From CAYWCV01 sp964629885 (lineage in GTDB: Bacteria; Bacteroidota; Rhodothermia; Balneolales; CAYWCV01), in the NCBI GenBank assembly GCA_964629885.1, contig CAZVRJ010000007.1:17501-81500 (forward strand): a DNA stretch of 64,000 nt. Reading direction: 5' to 3'. Positions within the stretch are counted from its first letter, which is position 1, and every line of letters starts with the position of its first letter. The position numbers and the translations under genes were made by a program. This document shows positions 25,821 through 32,893 of the stretch, piece after piece. The notes beneath the pieces are model-generated. The model made no database searches. It saw only the letters and a program-made list of their open reading frames with translations, and was not told the DNA's origin.

Positions 25821-27812
25821 CTATTTCTTCTTTTTCATGCGCGAGAGATAATCTGCCGCGTCAAAGGGGTTGTAATCTTCGTTTTTCTTGTTCTGCTCGT
25901 GTGGAGCACCTGGGAATAACTCATCTAACGGACGAGTTTGCATTTTAACCTTCAGGTTTGCGACTTTAGTAATCATTCTCTGTAACCGTTTTTGCTCTTC
26001 TGGGTCAACGGCGTCTTCTATTTCCGTTTCATAGTTGGATCTCAGCCTCTCGAGATGCTGCATTTTGAGTGCTTTAAGTGCACCCTGAGCTGCTGCATAC
26101 TGTTCGGTATCCCTTTGAGGGATTTTTCCCAATTTTTTCGCAGAATTATCGCTCACCGAGTGCCTGTCTACTACTAACTCGCTCACTATAGATGGGATTG
26201 GAGGTGGTTTTTCGGTGTATGCCGAAATACTGATGTCGCCATCCTCTTCCCACGTCTTGATGATATCTTCGTAGAGACCCCTGAGCTCGGGATCTTCGAA
26301 ATGGTCGGCGTTGCTGAACGAACCAATGAACTCGACGATTGGCTTTCCGTAGCTTAACATGATGCGCAATACCTCTTTTTCGGATGCACGCTTCTGAGGA
26401 GGAACAACAGTAGGTGCGCTTTGCCGGTGTTCATTCCCGCCATCTCGCGACCTAGTTCGCGAACTTTCGTTTTCTTCTCGCGTTTGTTGAACACGTGCAT
26501 CTCTGTTGTGTCGCGATATAAGCTGACCCAGCTCCTCGAAAAGAGTTCGATCGCCAATACGGGCCTGCTGGCTGAGGTATTGGATATAGGTCTCACGTTT
26601 CACAGGCTCCCTCATCAATGCAAGGCTGCGCAGCATTCTGCTTACAGATTTCTGCTTTCTTCCGGGTTCGTCCCATGTTCCGCTGTGTTGAGCCTTCCGA
26701 ATCAGAAACGTGAGGAAATCTGCTGCCTCCTCGTTGGAGTATTTCGTGAAGGCTTCTCCACCGAACTGCTTAACAAAAGAGTCGGGATCTTCGCCATCGG
26801 GCAATTCAAGCATCCTAACCTCAAGCCCCTCAGCAATAGCGATATCCATACCACGTATCATCGCGGCCTGACCTGCTGCATCCGAATCGTATATCATTAA
26901 AAGTGTATCGCCGTAGCGGTGTACCAAGCGCACCTGATCGGCCGTAAGAGCTGTACCGCTCGAAGCAACTACATTCGCTATTCCTGCCTGGTACAAACTA
27001 AGCACATCGGTGTATCCCTCAACCAATATCGCGGTCGATGACTTTCTTATTTCATTGCGTGCCATGTGTATACCATACAACACCTCACTCTTATTATAGA
27101 CGATTGTCTGTGGTGAGTTGATGTATTTTGCTGTCTTCTCGTTGCCAAGAATCCGACCGGCAAAAGCGATCACCTTGGCGGATGGATTAAAAATCGGGAA
27201 CATGAGTCGTCCCCTGAAATAGTCGTAGTGCCTTGTTCCAGCATCGTCGACCCTCGCAAGTCCGGCATCTATCATGTAGTCCATATTGATGCCGGCAGAA
27301 ACGGCGGCCTTACAAAGGGCGTCGCCTTTGGAGGGTGCGTAACCGAGACCGCCTTTAACGATCGTTTCACGTTTGAAGCTGCGTGTCTTCAAATATTGCC
27401 GAGCCTCTTCGGCCTCATCCGATTCCATGAGCTGGTTATGGAAGAATACCCCCGCAAAACGCAGCGCGTGGTACACACCCTCTTTTCTTTGGTACTCGGG
27501 ATCGGACGCCGAGTGATCGGTCTCCTCAGGAAGGTCGATGTTGTATTTTGCGCCCAAAGTGCGGATTGCCTCTGTGAATCCGACGCCATCCATCTGCATC
27601 ACAAACTGGAAAACATCGCCTCCTGCACCGCATCCGAAACATTTATAGATACCCATTCGCGGAGTTACGTGGAATGAGGGCGATTTCTCATTGTGAAATG
27701 GACATAGGCCGATATAGCCGCTCCCGCTGCGCTTGAGCTTCACATGCTCGCCCACCACCTCGACAATATCTGCCGCTTGCCGGACTTCCTCTTTTTTGTG
27801 ATCTGGAATCAT
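25821..27812 (-). CDS. dnaG: DNA primase
   Basis: DnaG makes RNA primers at the replication fork. The CHC2 zinc finger is complete: Cys37, His40, Cys58, Cys61 (CPFHNEKSP and YKCFGCG). The RNA polymerase domain includes FAGRIL, the TOPRIM Glu in LVEGYTDVLSL (near 264) and acidic residues in MIYDSDAAGQAA (near 306). The C-terminal third, about 430-663, is a charged helicase-interaction domain with a low-complexity basic-acidic linker (about 430-470). At 663 residues the length is usual. It is upstream of and tightly linked to the suhB-like gene. Confidence 0.96.
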   Translation of the reverse strand: MIPDHKKEEVRQAADIVEVVGEHVKLKRSGSGYIGLCPFHNEKSPSFHVTPRMGIYKCFGCGAGGDVFQFVMQMDGVGFTEAIRTLGAKYNIDLPEETDHSASDPEYQRKEGVYHALRFAGVFFHNQLMESDEAEEARQYLKTRSFKRETIVKGGLGYAPSKGDALCKAAVSAGINMDYMIDAGLARVDDAGTRHYDYFRGRLMFPIFNPSAKVIAFAGRILGNEKTAKYINSPQTIVYNKSEVLYGIHMARNEIRKSSTAILVEGYTDVLSLYQAGIANVVASSGTALTADQVRLVHRYGDTLLMIYDSDAAGQAAMIRGMDIAIAEGLEVRMLELPDGEDPDSFVKQFGGEAFTKYSNEEAADFLTFLIRKAQHSGTWDEPGRKQKSVSRMLRSLALMREPVKRETYIQYLSQQARIGDRTLFEELGQLISRHNRDARVQQTREENESSRTRSRDGGNEHRQSAPTVVPPQKRASEKEVLRIMLSYGKPIVEFIGSFSNADHFEDPELRGLYEDIIKTWEEDGDISISAYTEKPPPIPSIVSELVVDRHSVSDNSAKKLGKIPQRDTEQYAAAQGALKALKMQHLERLRSNYETEIEDAVDPEEQKRLQRMITKVANLKVKMQTRPLDELFPGAPHEQNKKNEDYNPFDAADYLSRMKKKK

Positions 27813-27859
27813 GCAAAAAGATAATCATTGCGGGTGATGTGAACATTGAGATGTTTGCG

Positions 27860-27888
27860 TTGATAGCAACGAATTCTCTCGGTATATT
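27860..27888 (+). promoter_or_regulatory. Candidate sucD promoter
   Basis: TTGATA (27860-27865), a 17-base spacer and TATATT (27883-27888) precede sucD. The ATG follows 46 bases after the last base of the -10 box, so the predicted leader is about 39 bases. Each box differs from the sigma-70 consensus at one base. This is the best-looking promoter in the window. Confidence 0.55.
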
Positions 27889-27933
27889 TACCAGTCTGTA
27901 GAAAAATCGATTTTTTAACAAATTCACGGATAC

Positions 27934-28806
27934 ATGAGCGTTCTTGTAGGCAAAAACACACGACTGGTAGTTCAAGGATTCACAGGTAGCGAAGGCAGTT
28001 TCCACGCTTCTCAAATGATCGAGTATGGCACCAACGTCATTGGTGGCGTCACACCCGGCAAAGGTGGAACAACACACCTCGACCGCCCTGTCTTCAACAC
28101 CGTTGCCGATGCCGTAAAGCAAGAAGGCGCCAACACCAGCGTGATATTTGTCCCCCCGGCCTTTGCGGCCGACGCTATCGCCGAAGCTGTATTGGCTGGT
28201 ATCAAGACCATCGTCTGCATCACTGAGGGCATCCCCGTGAATGACATGATCGTTGCCAAGAACCTCGTTCAAGCGCATGGAGCTGTCTTGATCGGCCCGA
28301 ACTGCCCCGGTGTTATAACACCGGGCGAGGCTAAGGTCGGCATTATGCCGGCAATGATATTTAGTCCTGGTCGCATTGGGTTGATTTCGCGCTCTGGCAC
28401 ACTCACCTACGAGGCCGTAGACCAACTCACCAAAGTTGGCCTAGGCCAAAGCACAGCAATCGGTATTGGTGGTGACCCCGTTATTGGAACCACACACCTC
28501 GACGCCGTGAAATTATTCAACGACGATCCTGATACCGATGCCATCGTGCTGATCGGCGAAATCGGTGGGTCGAACGAAGAGGAAGCCGCTGCATGGATCA
28601 AGGATAACTGCAAGAAGCCGGTAGTCGCTTTCATTGCAGGACGCACAGCCCCTCCAGGTCGCCGAATGGGGCACGCTGGCGCAATCGTTTCGGGTGGCAA
28701 GGGTACAGCTCAAGAGAAAATGGATGCACTCGAAGCTGCTGGTATTACCGTATGCCAAAGTCCTGCCGTTATTGGTGTAACGATGAAAGAGCTTCTAGGA
28801 AAGTAA
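27934..28806 (+). CDS. sucD: Succinyl-CoA ligase (ADP/GDP-forming), alpha subunit
   Basis: SucD binds CoA and carries the phosphorylated histidine of succinyl-CoA synthetase in the citric acid cycle. The CoA-binding Rossmann fold begins with LVVQGFTGSEGSFHASQ, and the phospho-His is His247 (GRRMGHAGAI). The 290-residue length matches family members. The usual partner sucC is not adjacent, so the beta subunit must be elsewhere. The flanking genes, dnaG and the MerA-like flavoprotein, point away from it on both sides, so sucD is transcribed alone. Confidence 0.96.
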   Translation: MSVLVGKNTRLVVQGFTGSEGSFHASQMIEYGTNVIGGVTPGKGGTTHLDRPVFNTVADAVKQEGANTSVIFVPPAFAADAIAEAVLAGIKTIVCITEGIPVNDMIVAKNLVQAHGAVLIGPNCPGVITPGEAKVGIMPAMIFSPGRIGLISRSGTLTYEAVDQLTKVGLGQSTAIGIGGDPVIGTTHLDAVKLFNDDPDTDAIVLIGEIGGSNEEEAAAWIKDNCKKPVVAFIAGRTAPPGRRMGHAGAIVSGGKGTAQEKMDALEAAGITVCQSPAVIGVTMKELLGK

Positions 28807-28848
28807 ATATGTAGTTAGTGGTTTGTAGGAAGAAGCTTGCAGCTTGGG

Positions 28849-28865
28849 TCCCGACTTCGTCGGGA
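28849..28865. terminator. Candidate terminator after sucD
   Basis: TCCCGAC (28849-28855), loop TTC and GTCGGGA (28859-28865) form a perfect seven-base-pair stem 43 bases past the sucD stop, followed by a loose T-rich stretch (28871-28880). The hairpin would also serve the convergent flavoprotein gene if symmetrical, but no poly-T is seen on that side. Confidence 0.5.
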
Positions 28866-28975
28866 TGACATCATGTTTATTTTTGAAGTCAGATGCCTAC
28901 GGCATGGACCATTAACCTTTCTACTACTCTAGATCCTTCACTTCGTTCAGGACGGCTTCGCCGCTCTACTATTAA

Positions 28976-30445
28976 CTACACGATTCTTTTCGGATCAGAC
29001 AAGTCAGGCAGCTGTCCGCGGTATCTGAACAGGAACTTCAGCAGCTTCACGATTCCGACCGACTGTTTGCGCACGTACCACTGATCGGCAGCTCGGCGAA
29101 CGCCAAGGCCGTATGTTGGATAGGCATGGATGGTGTCGGCGATCTTGCGCAAGCTCACTCCGTTTCTCATAGCAACGGCCAGCTCACCGAGCATTTCGCC
29201 GGCTCCTTTGCCGACAACATTTGCCCCGTAGATTTTGCCGTCGCGCGAACGGGCAAAGACTCGGATCAATCCGGGTTGTCCACCCTCGGCCAATGCTCTG
29301 TCAACCTTACTGTAGGGAAACTCGTAGGTATCAAATTTCACACCCTGCTCTCGAAGTTTTGACTCGCCTGACCCGACCGATCCAACTTCTGGATCGGTGA
29401 AGGTAACCCAAGGTATTTTATTGGATTCCATGCCTTTAGGAATCTTCAGAGCAATATTTGTGATGGCCGTTTTTGCCATGTGTTCGGCCATGTGGGTGAA
29501 TGCAGGACGTCCAGTTACATCACCAGCGGCATAGATGTGCTTCATGTTTGTTCGGCATCTATCGTTGACCGTGATCGCCCCATTTGTGAGATGGACACCG
29601 GCGTTGCCGAGGGCTAAGGTATTCGTGTTGGGCTGTCGTCCAGCCGCCACTAGGAAGTGGCTTGCATTGAGTACAACGGATCCAATGGGGGTGTTGACTG
29701 TGCAAACGATGGAGCCGTCGACAAGCTTCACATGGTCGATGGTTGATTCGAGGCAGAATTCGGTTCCTTCAGCCTTGAGGGCACCGAGGAGGATGGCGGT
29801 GCTTTTGGGGTCGTCGCGGGGTAGGATGCGATCGGCTTGGTCAACAACGGTCACTTTCGATCCAAGCCGCGTAAATGCCTGTGCCATTTCGCAGCCAATG
29901 GGTCCAGCGCCGAGGATGATCAGCGACTTGGGCAGCTCGGTGAGTTCGAACAGGGATTCGTTGGTGAGATATGGGATAGACTCCAGGCCTCCTATGGGTG
30001 GGATGGCTGGCTTGGAGCCTGTGGCCACCACGAAGAAGCGTGAAGTAACTGTTCGGACGGAGTCGCTTGTTTCAATAGTGATGGTGTGTGCGTCGGTGAA
30101 AGCGGCGCGTCCGAAAGCGACCTCGACGCCCATTGAGGTGTAGATCTCTGGCCGGTCGGCTTCGTTGTAAACGTGTTCACGAATTTTGTGCACTTCATCA
30201 ACCACTTTGCGATAATCAAGAACTTGGGCAGTATCAGAAGTAGCGTACCTCGTAGATATCGTACCTCTATGCCAATCTGCAGCAATGTGAAGTAGCGCTT
30301 TGCTGGGGATGCATCCATGCCAAGTGCAGTCGCCACCGAGACGATCGGCCTCGACCATGAGGGTCTTCATCCCAAAACTGGCCGCCATTCCGGCCGAAGT
30401 CAGCCCGGCAGCCCCCCCGCCTATAACGATGATGTCGTATTGCAA
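28976..30445 (-). CDS. MerA-like FAD-dependent pyridine nucleotide-disulfide oxidoreductase
   Basis: This 489-residue flavoprotein is of the glutathione reductase/MerA superfamily. The FAD motif IGGGAAGLT is at residues 8-16, the redox-active pair is Cys-x4-Cys in GGDCTWHGCIPSK, and the NAD(P) motif LGAGPIGCEMA is at about 180. A second FAD motif, YAAGDVTGRPAFTH, follows. The C-terminal interface has HAYPTYGL in place of the HPTxxE of classical reductases, so the catalytic His is Tyr, as in mercuric reductase. The mercury-binding vicinal cysteines are absent, so mercury reduction is unlikely. The real substrate is unknown. The gene runs towards sucD across a repeat-poor gap; two repeat arrays lie upstream. 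Confidence 0.85.
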   Translation of the reverse strand: MQYDIIVIGGGAAGLTSAGMAASFGMKTLMVEADRLGGDCTWHGCIPSKALLHIAADWHRGTISTRYATSDTAQVLDYRKVVDEVHKIREHVYNEADRPEIYTSMGVEVAFGRAAFTDAHTITIETSDSVRTVTSRFFVVATGSKPAIPPIGGLESIPYLTNESLFELTELPKSLIILGAGPIGCEMAQAFTRLGSKVTVVDQADRILPRDDPKSTAILLGALKAEGTEFCLESTIDHVKLVDGSIVCTVNTPIGSVVLNASHFLVAAGRQPNTNTLALGNAGVHLTNGAITVNDRCRTNMKHIYAAGDVTGRPAFTHMAEHMAKTAITNIALKIPKGMESNKIPWVTFTDPEVGSVGSGESKLREQGVKFDTYEFPYSKVDRALAEGGQPGLIRVFARSRDGKIYGANVVGKGAGEMLGELAVAMRNGVSLRKIADTIHAYPTYGLGVRRAADQWYVRKQSVGIVKLLKFLFRYRGQLPDLSDPKRIV

Positions 30446-30447
30446 TT

Positions 30448-30498
30448 TAGTGATTAGTGATTAGGAATTTGGAACTGGGAACTGGGAACTGGGAACTG
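30448..30498. repeat. Two short heptamer arrays in an intergenic region
   Basis: TAGTGAT is repeated about 2.3 times at 30448-30463. Separately, GGAACTG is repeated four times without variation at 30471-30498. Both have a seven-base period and lie within 55 bases upstream of the MerA-like start. Together with the array at 32731 they form a recurring seven-base pattern. Confidence 0.85.
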
Positions 30499-30540
30499 AG
30501 ATTTCGGACATAGAAATTGCGATAATGTACTAAAATTACC

Positions 30541-30606
30541 TTGCTCTTGCTCTTGTTCTTGTTCTTGTTCTCGCTCTTGTTCTCGCACTTGTTCTCGCTT
30601 CTCGTC
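30541..30606. repeat. Hexamer array TTGYTC upstream of the MerA-like gene
   Basis: Eleven consecutive six-base units read TTGCTC, TTGTTC, TCGCTC and similar, decaying towards the right. It lies about 100 bases upstream of the flavoprotein start and about 90 bases upstream of the GNAT start. The unit is the same as the Gln-Glu array in sprA, on the same strand. It may overlap a promoter region, but no -10 box is convincing. Confidence 0.85.
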
Positions 30607-30692
30607 CCGTTAAACAAATTTAATCATAAATACATGTTACTAAAGTTGGCATACACTTACATTTGTATCCCCATACTTGATCAATTTATTCA

Positions 30693-31277
30693 GTGATAAC
30701 GGTTACTAAACTTACTGGGTCATCTGTCTACGAGGTAATAACAGAGCTCGCCACCTTGCGAATAACGGTATTTCGTGAATATCCTTATTTGTATGAGGGC
30801 TCGACGTCTTATGAGGAGAAATACCTTCGCAGATACGCCGAATCGGAGCAGTGTATCGTTGTACTTGTAAAGGATGGCGAAAAAATTGTGGGGGCATCTA
30901 CAGGAATGCCTCTTGCAGATGAGGCTCTAGAGGTCGTCGACCCCATCAGAAAAGCAGGTCACGACATTTACGAGTGGTTCTACCTGGCTGAGTCTGTTCT
31001 ACTCCCGGAATACAGAGGTCGCCGCATCGGTCATCGCTTTTTTGAGGAGCGAATCTTGCATGCCGTTGACTATGGGTATACTAGAGCTTGTTTTTGCGCT
31101 GTCGCCAGACCAGACGATCATCCATTACGACCAGATAATTATCGACCTTTGGTACCCTTTTGGAATCGCCAAGGATTTAAAAAGGCAAGCAACCTCGAAA
31201 CAGCATTTTCCTGGAAAGAAATTGGCGAGGCGACGGAGTCGAAAAAAACGATGGAATACTGGGTGCGCCAACTGTAG
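30693..31277 (+). CDS. GNAT-family N-acetyltransferase
   Basis: The 194-residue protein shows the acetyl-CoA loop in LLPEYRGRRIGHRFFEER (about 106-124) with strands on both sides, typical of GNAT. The first codon is GTG, as there is no ATG in frame nearby. C-terminal NYRPLVPFWNRQGFKK resembles the GNAT motif that closes the substrate pocket. The acyl acceptor is not predictable. Upstream lies a repeat-rich gap of 247 bases; downstream, rsmB is separated by about 145 bases. Confidence 0.8.
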   Translation: MITVTKLTGSSVYEVITELATLRITVFREYPYLYEGSTSYEEKYLRRYAESEQCIVVLVKDGEKIVGASTGMPLADEALEVVDPIRKAGHDIYEWFYLAESVLLPEYRGRRIGHRFFEERILHAVDYGYTRACFCAVARPDDHPLRPDNYRPLVPFWNRQGFKKASNLETAFSWKEIGEATESKKTMEYWVRQL

Positions 31278-31422
31278 TCACATTTCGCGAACATCTAAGC
31301 GTAAGTTTGTGTATTTTGCTTGATTATGCCGTTTCTGCTAAGACACGGTATGATTTTTACTACACTCTCACCCCTGCAGGGGATCAATCAAGCACCTAAC
31401 ACCTACTACAGTGGAAACGAAA

Positions 31423-32730
31423 ATGACAGCCCGGTTGGCATCAATACAGACTCTTGTGCAGTTCGACGAGAAAATGTTTCTCTCACAATCGATCATGGAC
31501 GAACTCAGCGGACAAGATCGCCAGCAGGCAAACGAATATGTACAAGGGGTACTCCGCCGTCGCATGTACCTCGATTTCCTGATCGACCACTACTGCAGCA
31601 TCGAAATTGCCACTATGGGCAGTTTCATCAAAAACATCCTACGAGTAGGTATTTATGATCTGCTATTCATGGACGGCACACCCGACTATGCCGCCATCAA
31701 CGAAGCTGTCGAAATCGGCAAGAATAAAGTAAGCTCAAAAACGGGCGACTTGGTCAACGCCATTCTCCGCAAGATTCAGCGCGAGGTGAACGAGCTTCCA
31801 AAACCATCGAGCGAGCGACGCTCTGAGCTGGTAGCAATCACCTTCTCGCATCCCGAGTGGATGGCAGAGCGGTGGATCAAACGCTACGGCGAGCGCGATG
31901 CTTTCCAACTGATGCAAGCCAACAACCGCCGTCCAGAGTACTACATCCGTGTGAACACGCTGAGAACCACCATCGAAAACTTCGAACTACGCCTTTCAAA
32001 AAGCGATATTGAGTTTGAGGCCAGCGAGTGGCTACCCGGATATTATAAGGTTCAGTCATTGAGCAAGATTCGCCAAAAAGGTTGGATCGAAAAGGGTTTC
32101 TGCCAAGTGCAGGACATCGCCGCCGGGTTTGCGCCATGGATCCTCGACCCACAGCCAACTGAAACGATTTATGACCTTTGCGCGGCTCCTGGAACCAAGA
32201 CCATCGTACTTTCCGATATGATGCAAAACCAGGGCGAAATTCTGGCCATAGATATCAACCCCGATCGTGTTGCAAAAATCGCAGAGAACTCCGAAACATT
32301 CGGTGCCGAGAATGTGAAAATCCGCAGAGCCGACGTAACTGAGGAAAGATTCAAGCTGGCCGACGCCGTACTTCTCGATGCCCCGTGCTCCGGCACAGGC
32401 GTTTTGAGCAAACGTGCCGACCTGCGCTGGCGCCGCACAGAAGAAGACATCTTGAAAGCAGCTGAACTACAAACCGAACTCCTCGATTCAGCTGCCAATA
32501 TGGTTAGCCGAGGTGGACGATTGGTCTACTCAACCTGCTCCCTCGAACCGGAGGAGAACTGGAACCAAATTGAGAACTTCCTAAAGGAATACGACAACTT
32601 CGAACTTCAGGATCTAAGCGATTACCTGCCCGAAGAAGTGCTCGTTCAAGAAGGAAAAGCATACCAGACATTGCCCCACCTTCACCATTGTGACGGCCAC
32701 TTCGGCGTGCTGCTGAAAAGGGTTAAGTAG
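31423..32730 (+). CDS. rsmB: 16S rRNA (cytosine-5)-methyltransferase RsmB
   Basis: RsmB (Fmu/Sun) methylates cytosine 967 of 16S rRNA using S-adenosylmethionine. The N-terminal NusB-like domain (about 1-130) contains AINEAVEIGKN. The catalytic domain shows LCAAPGTKT (SAM site), and both catalytic cysteines of the m5C family: Cys322 in DAPCSGTG and Cys372 in STCSLEPEE. I use the ATG at 31423; a GTG four codons upstream (31411) is also possible. The stop is immediately followed by a heptamer repeat array. Confidence 0.9.
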   Translation: MTARLASIQTLVQFDEKMFLSQSIMDELSGQDRQQANEYVQGVLRRRMYLDFLIDHYCSIEIATMGSFIKNILRVGIYDLLFMDGTPDYAAINEAVEIGKNKVSSKTGDLVNAILRKIQREVNELPKPSSERRSELVAITFSHPEWMAERWIKRYGERDAFQLMQANNRRPEYYIRVNTLRTTIENFELRLSKSDIEFEASEWLPGYYKVQSLSKIRQKGWIEKGFCQVQDIAAGFAPWILDPQPTETIYDLCAAPGTKTIVLSDMMQNQGEILAIDINPDRVAKIAENSETFGAENVKIRRADVTEERFKLADAVLLDAPCSGTGVLSKRADLRWRRTEEDILKAAELQTELLDSAANMVSRGGRLVYSTCSLEPEENWNQIENFLKEYDNFELQDLSDYLPEEVLVQEGKAYQTLPHLHHCDGHFGVLLKRVK

Positions 32731-32779
32731 GACATTGGACATTGGACATTGGACATTGGACATTGGACATTGGACAATC
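32731..32779. repeat. Heptamer array GACATTG between rsmB and valS
   Basis: GACATTG is repeated six times exactly (32731-32772), with a degenerate seventh copy GACAATC. The array begins at the first base after the rsmB stop. No gene or terminator is recognisable in it. Confidence 0.92.
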
Positions 32780-32858
32780 TCTAAATTCTTGATCTAATGA
32801 TCTTATAAATCTTCTTGATCCGCGGTTTTCCGTTCTTTTTGATCCTGTTTTTCTGCGG

Positions 32859-32893
32859 TCAATTTTCAATCTTTCAATTTTCAATCTTTCAAT
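32859..32893. repeat. 15-base direct repeat abutting the valS start
   Basis: TCAATTTTCAATCTT occurs twice in perfect tandem (32859-32888), followed by the first five bases of a third copy that run into the valS ATG at 32892. The valS leader is thus mostly repeat, low in G+C, and without a Shine-Dalgarno sequence. Confidence 0.85.

Noticed and set aside
28841..28985. Insertion-sequence end between sucD and the flavoprotein gene
   Set aside because: There are only short palindromes and terminator-like hairpins, no transposase or paired terminal inverted repeats.
30446..30692. Small RNA or riboswitch in the repeat-rich gap
   Set aside because: Repeats explain the structure; no conserved aptamer pattern could be recognised.
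31320..31658. 112-residue plus-strand frame across the rsmB start
   Set aside because: Overlaps the N-terminus of rsmB in another frame and has no motifs.
32731..32893. Possible CRISPR-like array between rsmB and valS
   Set aside because: The units are contiguous seven- and 15-base repeats without spacers, and no cas gene is present.
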